Positions 33,668-44,518 are shown, numbered from the stretch's first letter. The stretch: DNA of 64,000 nucleotides from Ambrosia x helenae (GCA_030844895.1 CM061223.1:4092001-4156000); one strand, 5' to 3'. Made by a program: numbers and translations. Notes: a model not told the origin generated them from the sequence alone.

Positions 33668-33927
33668 AATGGTGTTATGACCCCGTGCTCTCGACTCAGG
33701 TGTTCGGGTCTCGAATATAATTTGTACTGTTTTAGCCCCGCTCCATTCGATCACCTACCAAAAATATAAAATAAATAAATTAGTAGTAAAAACAACCAAA
33801 AGTAATAAAATATATACAATACTAAAATAATATAGTACATACCTAAAACTAATAAAAATACTATCTAAACGACTCAAAAATATACAAAACTGGCAAATAA
33901 ACATGATGCCTGCAACCGCGCATCACA
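33515..33927 (-). repeat. Inverted copy of the element C left LTR start
   Basis: Reverse complement of 31786-32213 apart from microsatellite length; same GAGTCGAGAGCACGG word. Ends at 33927 next to GTGTGGGGGTG, so it acts as the start of a 3' LTR for the minus-strand element. Confidence 0.88.
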
Positions 33928-33939
33928 CCCCCACACTTA

Positions 33940-35760
33940 TCTTTTTTTCGTCTCGAAAAAATTATATACACTCTGCTCAAGACATTATCACAACTAGCAA
34001 CCCAGTCGCCCCATCATACCTTAGCTAAGGTCCAAAGTCATACCCCATTTACAGATCAGCATTAGATGTGTTAATTCAGCAAGTCAAATTGATTTCCATT
34101 TAAAAACAGAATTAACCCGACTAAATCTAACATGCTTCGGTTTTTATTTTCATGCAACACACCGCTCACAATTTTTCACTCCACTCGGTTTAATATCTGG
34201 ACTAGCATGTAATGCGCTAGTATTAATCACTCAAAAACCAAGTATGCAACTCTGTTATCATAGGCTTGTATGACAATCACACCTCAACTGTAGGCAATGC
34301 ACAAATCTAAAGGACTTACGGGTTTTGGGCTTAGGGTAAAGGTAGGAAAATTTTGGCTAACAAGTGGCTAAAATAAAATGGTGACACCAACATGATTGAC
34401 AATCCTTATTCACAATACACATAAATAAACATAACTTTGGGCATATTTGACCCATAACACATACTTCTATTTTTGTATTCTTTTTTTTTTTTTTTCTTTT
34501 TTTTTTTTTTTTTCATTTTTTTTCACACATATAATTTTTTTAACATAAATACAGTCACTTAACACTTTGGATGTCATCAACACTTGGTAAAGGTATTGGT
34601 TTATTGGGTGATTATGTGGTTTAGCAAATGAAAGGGTATAAGGCTCAAAGTTGGCTACTAATGGTAATATTCGTGGGTAAACCGGTTAACACAAAACAAA
34701 TAAAAGGTGTCAAACAAAAAGGGAATCCTAAATCGCCTTTATAATCTATGTGCATATATAGTCTACAACCTCAGCATGTATCAAATCACACAAGTTCTGC
34801 AACAGAGAAACATCTGGCCTACTCTCAACAAATGAAAAAAAATATATATATATAAGTCAATCTATCATCTAGTAGGCTCAAGATCTCACAAAAGTAGGGA
34901 AATGGGTTACCGATGTGTGCATGCATTTATTACCAATAGCTTGTTAAATCTAGTCAGACAATTCTAAACTTTTTTTTCTTAAAAACACCTCCTGAAAACG
35001 GTTCATATTACTTTTCCACAAATTAGACCATGACTAAGGATCTACTGCCAAAACAATCAAGAAACAACTGGTAGGTACCAAAAAAGCTGCTTTTATGTCT
35101 AATGAGAATGCTTTTTTTTTTTAGGAACAATTTTCAAGACATTTTTATTTTATTTTTTTTGAATTTTTTTTTTTTGAATTTTTTTTAAGACACAAAAATA
35201 AATAGAAACGAAATTTCCCCACCCCCACACTTGAACGACACATTGTCCTCAATGTGAGTTAGGAATAAAATAAAGCAGAAATAAAAATAAAATACAACAG
35301 AAAAAGGAACAGACTCCCCTGGGTATAGGCAGTGCGCGTATGAGTCTCTAGAATTCCTCCCAATCGAACCGTATAGCATTTCATTCGCGGCCGATAGACA
35401 AACCTGAACTAAGACTCAAAGAAAAATAAAAACGTAAAATTCTGGGATGCCTGATACACCAATGGTGTACAGATTTACCCTGCCTGAATGGAAATTGAGT
35501 ACAGGCAAGTTATCTGATTGCAAGTTAAACTTAAAGCATTCCCAGAAATCAAAATAGACTCAAAATACTAACTAAAAATAAAAGAAAAATAAAACAAAAT
35601 AAATAAATATACAAAATGTACAAGAATCGTACCTGATGTTCATTCATGGTGGTCTCAAAGAACATTTGCCTACCGAGTTTCCAATGTATGCTCGGTAGTT
35701 TACCTTCCATGCCCCAATCTGTTCATTCTCTTTCAACTTATCCATCGAGTCCAAGCATGA
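33940..35760 (-). other. Element C internal region without coding signal
   Basis: Between the purine tract and the gag-like frame. AT-rich, with T runs near 34480-34520 and 35110-35190. No protease, RT or integrase motif was seen on either strand. Confidence 0.6.
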
Positions 35761-35815
35761 AGGTTTTATCCACATTTTCCTACCGAGTTTCCAACATACA
35801 CTCGGTAGTTCACAT
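35675..35815. repeat. Duplicated hairpin word in element C
   Basis: CTACCGAGTTTCCAA..CTCGGTAG occurs twice, about 105 bases apart. Each copy is a small hairpin with 8-9 bp arms (CTACCGAG/CTCGGTAG) and an 11-12 base loop. Confidence 0.75.
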
Positions 35816-36611
35816 GCCAAATCCACAATTGCTTCCCAGTTATTGGCATGAGAATCTGGTGATTCTTGTTGCGGGGTCGTTTTACAATAAATTGCCCAAT
35901 GTCCTCCCAACTCACCTTCCTCTTCTTCATCTTTGAACCTTCATCCTCCTCTTTGTTAGGTGCCTTAATCAACACGGGATGCGATTTGTGAGGAACTTTC
36001 ACCTCATCCACCAACTCTTCATGAGATGCTAAGTCTTCAGTTGGGGTTAACCATTCAGAAAGACTTGCAGTATCTTCATCTATATCAGCCTCTACCATAA
36101 TACCATTGGCCAACTCGTTTTGCTTACACTTAAATTGGGCAAATTCCTCGGCTAGTTGACCCACTTGAATCACCAAAGCTTCATGAGCTTTGTCTCTTAC
36201 TTCATTTGCTCTCTTCATTTCTTTGATATTATCATGGTATTCTTTGATGATGATCGCAAGAGCATCGAGCTTAGAATGCGTTGAATTTTGAGGGTCTTCG
36301 TATGCTGGTTGAGGTTGATTAAGATAATAGTCATTATGTTCCTCATGGTTTGGATATGGTTGCGTCCTTTGGCTAAATGAACTCCCTTGATATCTGTTAT
36401 TTAACTGATAATAGCCTTGGGAGTTTGAATAGCGTGATTGACGATGTGAAGAAGACAAATGTGAACCTCCAGGTTTTTCGAGCCCAAAAATAATACGATC
36501 TTGTCGTTCTTTAAATGCTTCCATTTTCTTACGGGCCACTGGACAATCTCGCCACAAATGATATGGGCTCCCACAACAAGGACAAGTATTATCATCATCT
36601 TCCCAATACAT
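35766..36611 (-). CDS. Element C gag-like protein
   Basis: From ATG 36611: MYWEDDDNTCPCC, zinc-knuckle-like CPCCGSPYHLWRDC, a Ser/Tyr/Gln-rich stretch, a predicted coiled coil around residues 110-165 (KEMKRANEVRDKAHEAL), an acidic linker, and a basic end KMKKRKVSWEDIGQF. Looks like the tail half of an Athila/Tat-like Gag. The motif YR(A/V)Y(I/V)GNSVGK occurs at its end and again 100 bases further on. Function is RNA packaging by family analogy; it may only serve as a substrate for a helper element. Confidence 0.65.
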   Translation of the reverse strand: MYWEDDDNTCPCCGSPYHLWRDCPVARKKMEAFKERQDRIIFGLEKPGGSHLSSSHRQSRYSNSQGYYQLNNRYQGSSFSQRTQPYPNHEEHNDYYLNQPQPAYEDPQNSTHSKLDALAIIIKEYHDNIKEMKRANEVRDKAHEALVIQVGQLAEEFAQFKCKQNELANGIMVEADIDEDTASLSEWLTPTEDLASHEELVDEVKVPHKSHPVLIKAPNKEEDEGSKMKKRKVSWEDIGQFIVKRPRNKNHQILMPITGKQLWIWHVNYRVYVGNSVGKCG

Positions 36612-36795
36612 TGTGATGATGACGATCAAGTCTTGCTAAATTCCCAATTTCAGATTTTACACAAGTGTCATGCATGCATTATCTGTCACCTGCACACTTA
36701 ACACACCACGCGTAAAAACGAACAAAAGAAGTAACAAAGACAAATTAAACAGTTAATCACAACAATCAACTAAAAACTAAACACTAAGCGCACTA

Positions 36796-36817
36796 GCTCC
36801 CCGGCAACGGCGCCATT
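36796..36817 (-). promoter_or_regulatory. Element C primer-binding site
   Basis: AATGGCGCCGTTGCCGGGGA on the minus strand, directly after the right LTR. This is the common primer-site form of Athila/Tat-like elements. Confidence 0.8.
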
Positions 36818-38118
36818 TGATGACCTGTCGTAAGGGTCATGCAAAACCTAATTAACCTATGTAGTTAGGGTAAATAGGGTATCAATCCAAGGAGCATGTG
36901 GTCAGTGAATATTGTTTAGTTGATTGGAAACTATTGCTTATGAAGATGCTATATAACTTATGAAGATTGCATTTGGTTCATTTAAGAAAGTTTAGTTGGA
37001 AGGAGTTTTGATTTAAAAAAATTGAAATAGAAATGTAATAGAAAAAAAATAGTAAACAATTTAGATTGTAAGCAATTTAATTAAAAGGATCACACCTAGG
37101 TTTCAACAAATGAAGTTTAAGGTTTTCACAAATGGGTCAAACAAATGTAGTGCAATTGGTGTTAACGGGGTGATTGTTCAATAGGCTTAGGTGTCAAGTT
37201 TCATCAACATCAAAGATGGACTAAACTACACTTCATTACCTAGAACATACAACCCTATGTTTGTATTAGAGCAAGAAAACATGTTCATGACACTAGAAAT
37301 TGGCACAAGATCAATTAACTAAAATGAATTCAACATAAGATTAATCGCAATCTAATACAGTTAATTCAAACACACAATCACACAATTAAAAAGTTAAAGT
37401 AATACCCAAATGTTTAAACCCTAAAGCTTCAATTGTTTACTTCCTAGGCGTGATACAAGGAGATTAGCCACTCATGGCCATGGAACTTGATTCTTCAAAT
37501 AAGCGGGTCTTGAACCTTGAAAACCTCAATGATAGGATGGATTGGTAGTGAAAGATATGATGAAAAATATGATGATCTTCAATGATTTTTGTGTAATAGG
37601 GTGATATTGATTGTGATTTGGGGAGTCAAAGATGATGATTATGATCCCCAATATATGTTTTTATCCCTCTCTCCTCGAAATCCTGGTCAAACCTATCATA
37701 AAGTCCCTTAAAAATAGCTTAAATTCGTATTTCCATGTTTGTTGACCAATGACCTGAGTCGCCGACGCGATGTTGTGGAGTCGCTGACGCTCTGGAGTCG
37801 CCGACGCGCTGGACAGGAGTCGCCGACGCGCTTGTGTAGCTGACTCCACTTCTCACTGTCTACGAAGTGGTAGACTCATGATCCTCTGAGTCGCTGACGC
37901 GCTGTAGTGGAGTCGCCGACGCGCTGAACAACTTTTGTTTCTTTATTCCACGACCATCTAGCTCCGTATAAAGTTCCCAAAATGCTCCAAAACACACCTT
38001 AAGCCTCATTAACCTGCAAAATACAAAATCTAATCAAAGTAGTGTGTTCACGACTATAAAATCACATGAAACATGCAATATTAAGCATGACAAACCTTGA
38101 GTTTTCACCCGCGTATCA
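36818..38118 (-). repeat. Element C right LTR, family 2
   Basis: 1301 bp, TGATACGCGG..GGTCATCA in minus orientation. It carries six GAGTCGCCGACGCGCTG-type units at 37756-37926. Confidence 0.85.
37756..37926. repeat. Six dispersed 17-mers in the element C right LTR
   Basis: GAGTCGCCGACGCGCTG and one- or two-base variants start at 37756, 37778, 37795, 37817, 37888 and 37910. GC-rich in an AT-rich LTR; could bind a regulator, by inference only. Confidence 0.85.
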
Positions 38119-38302
38119 CTTAGTCCTACGGAACAACGAGGCAAGCCGAAAGGAAAACATGGGGAAGCTAGGACCCAACTGGGAGGGTCCGTATGTGGTG
38201 GTAGAAGTCCATGAAAAGGGATCGTGCAAACTAACAGACTTAGATGGGAAGGCAATTCCCCGACACTGGAACGTCGCTAGCCTGAAGAAATATTTCATCT
38301 GA
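38119..38302 (+). CDS. Element A integrase C-terminus
   Basis: Starts with the second copy of the CTTAG duplication. Rejoins as DLVLRNNEASRKEN, LGPNWEGPYVV, PRHWNVASLKKYFI and stop. The join across element C is clean and in frame, which confirms the ends of C. Confidence 0.88.
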
Positions 38303-38806
38303 AGCACCGGACGGTAATGGCACTACGGGTGACTGACCGTATCCGATAAATAAAGATGTAATCTGATTATCAGCACTTATGTGAAATATTTTAATGAATC
38401 GTTTCTAATTGTCTGTTATCATTAATTCACGGAAGAACGACACTTCCTTCTCAATTGCCGGAACGGACATCCAACATGATGCTCCTTAGGTTCAGCACCT
38501 TCGAACACGCTGACCGGGTTCACCATAACCCGGGGATGGGATCCGACGCCCTCGAACATGTCAAAAAACGAACACAGTTCGTACTACATACACAAATCGA
38601 TCAAACAAAAATAACACACCAGTTAAATACGGTTGAACGGCCAACCATGCGAGGTCGTATATAAAAACATGTATCGGAGCATTGTTTCAAGTTAAAGCAA
38701 ACATCAAACAGTGTTAAAACACGCAAAAATATATACGGCAACATGCTGCCGATAAAGTGTCTAAAGCAAAAACCACCTAACGTATACGACCCTTAGCAGC
38801 ACGCCG

Positions 38807-41116
38807 CTACTCTTGTAGCATCCCTGTCGGCATAACATCTAAAACATCGACCGAATGCTTCTTCTCTAGATTCCGGATACGCTCCACATAAGGGTAGACG
38901 GCTTTCTCCCACAACCGCACTCCATTCTCATAGGTCTTGGTGGCTCCTTTGTCATAACCGTCAATCTCCTCTACCTGTTTGCCCGCGTTCAGCCCTGCCG
39001 CACCTGCAAAATAAAAACCAAGCCTCATGTAAAAAACGGAAGGGCAAGCTAAACGATTAAGTATAACGGAAACTTACCTGCTAGAATGCCATCGTGAAAG
39101 GCAGCGTTCCATAGAAGTGATTCCATCTCCCCTAATGGCTTGAGGAATTCAGTTGATTTCAGCAGTCAGCCAATCACCACCGGAATCACTTCGGTCACCA
39201 ATGCATCCCGGTCCGCCTCAGTCTCCTTTACCATCTCCTTCATCTTCTCAATCACTCTATCACCTTCATTCAAGGCCTTGTCATAATTCGACTTAGCTAC
39301 CGCCCACAAAGAACGCTCTCCCTCAAGCTTGCTGATTTGTTCTTTCAAGCCCAGAACTGTCTTACTCAGCTCTGACTTATCGGCTTCCAGACCCTTCACC
39401 AGCGACTGAAACTCAGCATTGTTCTTTTCTAGATGGTCGACCCTCCTCTCTAACTCGGCTTTCTCTAAAGCCATCCGGCTGTTTTCTTCCTCAACCTCCT
39501 CCACGTGCTGCTTGTTGGCACTACGTGCCTCCTCCAACTCGACGGCATGTTTAGCCTCCGCATCCCTCATGGCTTGGGCAAACTCATCCTTCTTCCCATC
39601 ATCTGCCCCTTTCCTCAGCTTCCGCACCCGACCGTTCAACCGACCGATCTCCTTCGAACTTAACTCTAACTTGCTTCGTAGCCTGGACTCATGAGCTGAT
39701 AACCTATGATAACCTTGAACAAGCTCGGCAACAGAATTCAAAGCCTCACTATGGAAACACTGGCCCCAGCAGCAGGATGGTTGTCTTTTCTCTCACGGTT
39801 CCTGGATAACTCACCTGGGGGTATGCAATGGTGAAGAATCTGATAACAGGTGTTAGGATCTTTCAAAGTATCCCCATTCTTGATCGTCCAGGCCGGAACA
39901 TAGGGGTCATCGACCGCATAAGACATTTCTTCCGACCCCTTTGAGTTGCTGCCTCCTTTATTCCTCTTGGGCTCAGGTGATTGCCTCGCCTCCCCCTCTG
40001 ACATCTTCCTTTTCCCCAAAGAATTTTACGGCAGAAGCCTCACGGTCGTCATCACCCTCTTTGTCAGAAGGAGCTTTCAAGGAAGACTCCCTGTGACTAG
40101 TGTCATTCGATTTTGAACCACCTTCTGCCGAATCCCTATGCAAAGCGTCCTGCTCAGGAGTTTGTTCTAAGCCAGCTTGAAACAGGTGGCTCCGTATTCT
40201 CAGGCCGAAGCACGTCATCCTTCTCGGTCGCAGGAATATTGTACGTGATACCCTCCGTACGACTCAAAACGTCCTCTTCTCCTTCGTTCAACGGCCTTGA
40301 AGTAACAACCAGGCCTTGCCCCTTCCGCTTCACAAAGCTTAGAAGACTCATCTCTGCAAAACAAAAAAAAAACGAAACATTAGCAAAACACCGGGGAAAA
40401 AGAAAGACAAAAGGGAATCATATGTAGCGGTTACCCTTTTCCCCCTTCTTTATTATGGGCTCCGCATTAGGGTACGGCCACTTTCGGCTAATCCCTACCA
40501 GCACCAAGAACGGTTCAGGATAGACCTGGAGAGGGGTTGGCTTCTTCAAAAGTTTATCGTACAGAACCGCATCAAAAACATCATTCTCCACTTTCTTGTT
40601 CAACGTACCGCCGGAAACTCGCCACGGCATTGGGAAAGGTACCACGTTGTTGGACATCCAAAAAAATCTCTCTTTCCAATTCTTTAAACTGGAAAAGGTG
40701 TTGGAAAGAATGGATTTGCTCTTTGACTGCTCGGCAACCGTGAACCAGTCACCAGCGGTGCTAAGCTTGAAAAACTGACGGAACAGGCCAAGTGTAGGAA
40801 CCCCACCGTGGGCCCTACACAGAACCTCAAAGTGAATCACTTTGATTGAACCTAAAGGGCTAAGCTGCCGAATGTCCAGCTCATACCACTGAAGAAATTC
40901 TAAGAAAAAGGATGACAACGGCAGCCGGATTGAGGCAAAATCAAAATGCCTGGTATACAATCCGATATGCCCTTCCAGACAGTCAGTTATCTTCTCCGAC
41001 GGCTTAGGAACGATCGGCTTGTAAACGGACGTATCGAAATACTTGTTACAGAAAGCCGTCAGAGAGGGTTCGGAAACTTGGGATGTGTGAAGATCTATAT
41101 CTTTCCTACCTACCAT
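38807..41116 (-). CDS. Antisense spliced gene of element A (gypsy-type extra ORF)
   Basis: Three exons: 40435-41116, 39078-40353 and 38807-39003, with GT..AG borders and matching phase 1 joins. Exon 1 gives a PF04195-like putative gypsy-type domain (FLEFLQWYELDIRQLSPLG, HFEVLCRAHGGVP, WKERFFWMSNN). Exon 2 is charged and then a long coiled coil (about 39170-39740: EEARSANKQHVEEVEEENS). Exon 3 ends DVMPTGMLQE. Exon 2 has apparent one-base indels near 40180, 40014 and 39752 and an in-frame TGA at 39166 where the neighbours suggest Trp. Genes of this sort are known in antisense in Grande-like Tat elements; function is unknown. It converges on the polymerase 500 bp away. Confidence 0.75.
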
Positions 41117-41242
41117 ACTTGGAAAAAAAAAGAAAGGGAATACGGATGAGAACGAACCTGGCTATCGAAACAAACGATGGAACGGAAGTAGCTCTGCAGC
41201 CGAATGAATTTAAGGATGAAGCACCTACTGTACACAATGAGG

Positions 41243-41250
41243 TATTTATA
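41243..41250 (-). promoter_or_regulatory. TATA box of the antisense gene
   Basis: TATAAATA on the minus strand, 127 bases before the ATG at 41116, pointing towards the antisense gene. Confidence 0.55.
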
Positions 41251-41431
41251 GGAAACCGAGTGAGAATCTCGAAGGGCGCGAGACGTCCAATCAGTCAGCA
41301 GTACGACGGTTTAAATTCAACCACTAACCAACTGACACGTGGCAATCGCCAATTAAAAAAAATAATAATAAAAAAAAATAAAAAAAAAATATATATAAAT
41401 ATAATAATATTTTAATTAATTAATTAAATTA

Positions 41432-42616
41432 TCTCTATATTAAAACATTGACACTTAAATAGTGTTTTACAAGTGCCATAACCCAAGGTACAAGTTAGGT
41501 TTTGCTTTTGTTTAGTCTCTCTTCATATGCCACGGTTGCAACTTGCCACCCCCTGATTTACGCCTTTACGTTGCCCTAAACATCCCTCAAGAAACCATAT
41601 TCAACATTAGCTATCGCAACATCCTACCTCGGACTTCTTAATCCACGATTGTGTCACCTGAACCCTAAATTGTTCCCTCACAAAAACCATTTGCCTTAAT
41701 CGCTCTTGCTGCGCTAGATCCATCATCTGCCCGCAAACCGCTTTTGGCCGGAGTTTAATCGTTGACGAAAAAGAAAGGTGTGAAGGCAGTGACAGTCGCA
41801 ACTAAGAGAAAACGATATGCTTTTGACGACTGGCGGAGGGTTTCAGATTGTAAGCCCTTTCGATTTTCTCATCTCTGTCGTCGTTGTTGATACGCAAAAC
41901 GCAATGGTTCCGATTTCCTGCTCATCCATTCAAAGGGTTGTGGTTATCAATTGTTTGCTGTCATGAATGAAATGCTTGACATATTTCTTTGAAGCAAAGG
42001 ATTTATGATATTTAGCATATGAACTATCATAACTGTACTTGATTGCCATCATCTTATCAGTGATATATAATGGGATTTGACACAATTAATAGTCTTACAT
42101 TATATGTGTGCTATATATTTTGAGATGGTTTATACAGTTGGCTACTACTGTAGTTGCTTCCAAATTGCACCTATCATTGCATTATGGCTAAGTAGATGTT
42201 GAAACCTAGATGTTGAAACCTCAAAGCTCCAGTAAACAAAACAGCTTAATGAAGGTTTATTTGCTTAAGGTGGCATATTTTATCAATTAAGTCCGCACAT
42301 AATCGCATACCTAATGTTGCTATGACCACCTTCAAATTTGTGTTTCAAGTGTTTTCTATCTGCGTTTTGATATCCGATTGTAATAACGCTTCGAACTGTA
42401 CAACACTTTGAACGAAACAATCGATATACCGTTGCGGAACTTGCGGGACTCGTACCGGTTAGGTACAAGTATGGTGACTACACTTTTAGCGGCAATGTAC
42501 AGGTGTAAGCCGTTTCCCGCGGAAACGCGCTACACGATTGCCATAATAATAATGTCCACCAAACGTTTAACGATACAGACGCCCCCGCAGCGAAACGCGG
42601 GTAACTAAAACCCTAG
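41432..42616 (+). mobile_element. Non-autonomous Helitron inside element A
   Basis: Starts TCTCTATATTAAAACATTGACAC, a typical Helitron 5' end, after an A. Ends with the hairpin CCCGCAGCGAAACGCGGG and then TAACTAAAACCCTAG followed by T. So it lies between A and T, begins TC, ends CTAG and has the hairpin in place. 1185 bp, without Rep or helicase coding. A 330-bp richer stretch (41500-41840) could be captured host DNA, but no gene was recognised. Confidence 0.8.
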
Positions 42617-42667
42617 TTAAAATTAAAATTAAATGTAACCGAGACCAAACGAGTAGGATAGTAAATT

Positions 42668-42709
42668 AGTTCGTTGTTCCAAACACCACGAAACAACGAA
42701 CTGGGGGGC
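42668..42709 (+). promoter_or_regulatory. Hairpin and purine tract before the element A 3' LTR
   Basis: AGTTCGTTGTT and AACAACGAACT form an 11-bp stem (42668-42702), directly followed by GGGGGGC, the polypurine tract, and the LTR at 42710. Confidence 0.7.
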
Positions 42710-43222
42710 TGATAACCTGGGTACCGTAACAGCCGCACCGAATACAAACTCCTGGGACGAACAAAACACTAAAGACGATCGGACCAGCTGGACGGGCCGG
42801 ACGGACAAACCAAGTGGACGAATAAATAAGTGTTCCTTTGCATAAACCGGATGAAAGGAAAACAACATGATACGGACGGACCAATAGACAAAACATGATA
42901 CGGACAGACCGAAGGACATAACATAAGGCCCGCTGGACAAAACGAAAGGCGGCTATAAACCAACGGACCAAGTGATAACAATAAATGTCGCCTGCTAAAT
43001 CATAATAAAATAATGAAATGCCCATAACTCGTCAGCTGAACAGTGACGGCTGTCACTGTTCACGCCGACTCCCATTAATGCTCAGGTGCTAGCTCACCTT
43101 ATAAATACCAACCTCCCACGAGGTAGTTGGACACATTAAAACACCCTCATAAATACCACCGGTCTCATCCTTGAGACCGAGCACGCCAATTCAACTCACT
43201 CCGATTCACCAAACACTCAACA
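42710..43222 (+). repeat. Element A 3' LTR
   Basis: 513 bp, identical to 16039-16551 as read. Followed by GGAAT. Confidence 0.95.
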
Positions 43223-43294
43223 GGAATTTATTTGCATTTGTAACAACTATTAAAACCCTTGTTTTTATCATAAATATATAAGTGGTCTTACAAT

Positions 43295-44174
43295 TTTTTT
43301 TAAAGGAGAACTTCATTAAACAAACTCGCAAGTCCTCAAAGAAATGACTTAACGAGCAAAAACACCAAAATTACATCAATCCAAAGGGAATTTACACAAA
43401 GTTTTCCAATCAATAACTTTCCATCTAGACCTATTACGAATCCAAAAATAGGTCGTCGCTTTGATGTTCTCCACGATTTGTATAGGCTGCCGCTTCTTGT
43501 CGTTGAAAACACGTTCATTTCGTTCATTTCAAAGCATCCAAATGGCAGTGTAAACAATGCCTCTTAAGATGTACTTCGACTCCTTAGAAAGCGATTGAGA
43601 CTCCGATATTTGAAGAAGATCCGGAATATCAAACACTATATTGTGGCTTAGCCTGCATCAATCTTCAATACGAAACCAAACTTCATGCGAATAAAAACAA
43701 CCGGTAAATAAATGTAACGTTGTCTCCATATCTTGTTGACAAAAACTGCACCCGGTGTGTTGAATGGTTACTCCCCGTTTGATGAGTTCATATATGGTGG
43801 GGATACGGTTCCAAACGACCCTCCAGACAAGAATTTTACACTTCAACGGCACCCACCCTTTCCACCTAATCCCATAACTACCGTCCCCTAAGTAGTTACT
43901 TGACAAAAGTCTTTTGGCCGATGCAACTGTGAATTGACCGTCCTTATCCGCGATCCATTTCCAACAATCTTCTCCTCCTCGCCACTCAAGATTATGAATA
44001 TTAATTAGTAGATCAAACAACTCGGTAACCTGTTCGTGAGTATAAGGGGCAGACTTCCATTCCCACGATAATTGTTTAATACCATCCACACATTGAAGCC
44101 GATCCAATATCTTAACCCATTTGTTCTTCTCAAGCTTAAAAAGGTTAGGATAAAAAATACGAAATTAACCCATT
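43295..44174 (-). pseudogene. 5'-truncated L1 LINE with zf-RVT domain and 12-bp duplication
   Basis: TGGTCTTACAAT at 43283-43294 and 44175-44186 flank an 880-bp minus-strand insert whose A8 tail lies at the 43295 side. The frame at 43658-44107 reads WKWIADKDGQFTVASAKRLL, GWVPLKCKILVWRVVWNRIPT, CSFCQQDMETTLHLFTGC, the zinc-binding end of plant L1 reverse transcriptase. A 3'UTR-coding scrap with frame changes follows. 5' truncation is typical of target-primed insertion. Confidence 0.88.
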
Positions 44175-44518
44175 TGGTCTTACAATAAGTCATACTCTTG
44201 AAATAGATGAAATTAATTCTAATCTACTATATGCCAGGAATTGAAACCTGGTCTTCTTCTCAAGAGACACAAGCCTCTAGGGCTGTGCAAATGGTCAGGA
44301 ACCGATCCGACCCGACCTGGACCCATCAGAACCGTATACCCTTTTATTGTTGAAATTAGGAACTAAGAACCGAATCTTAAAAGGCTATGTGGTTCCGGGT
44401 CGTAAAGGTTCTGACCCTCTAGAACCTTTTAATGTAATAGCCACTTTTAGAGGATTTACATATTCCTATTCTTTTACCATGCTCGTAAAAGAATTCCTCC
44501 ATATGGTTCTAAGGTCGT

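Larger units (their letters stand above)
31786..38118 (-). mobile_element. Element C: non-autonomous LTR element with head-to-head chimeric LTRs
   Basis: 6333 bp bounded by CTTAG at 31781-31785 and 38119-38123, with ends TGATGCGCGG and CCGCGTATCA. Right part is normal on the minus strand: LTR (38118-36818), primer site, gag-like frame, purine tract GTGTGGGGGTG at 33928. Instead of a matching 3' LTR, there follows an inverted 413-bp U3 piece (33927-33515), then a 300-bp U5 piece of the right-hand LTR family, then a complete LTR of a second family in plus orientation (31786-33211) with the start of its primer site. No polymerase is present. Details are in the findings. Confidence 0.85.
16039..43222 (+). 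mobile_element. Element A: Ty3 Tat-type LTR retrotransposon with nested insertions
   Basis: Bounded by 513-bp LTRs (TG..CA) that read identically by eye and by a perfect GGAAT duplication at 16034-16038 and 43223-43227. Removing element B, element C and the Helitron leaves about 9.5 kb of its own sequence. Order: LTR, primer-binding region, gag, protease, RT, RNase H, second RNase H, integrase, then an antisense gene, hairpin, purine tract, LTR. The second RNase H and antisense gene point to the Tat lineage. Insertion must be recent because the LTRs have not diverged visibly, and B, C and the Helitron are younger still unless the Helitron moved with the element. Confidence 0.92.

Noticed and set aside
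31943..33769. Poly-Asn, poly-Ile and poly-Tyr frames
   Set aside because: They are readings of the AAT microsatellites in element C, not proteins.
37756..37926. CRISPR-like array
   Set aside because: Repeat units are 17 bp with spacing from 0 to 55 bp, inside a plant LTR; not CRISPR.
41607..41801. Captured gene exon in the Helitron
   Set aside because: A 64-codon minus frame is present but I could not match it to any family.
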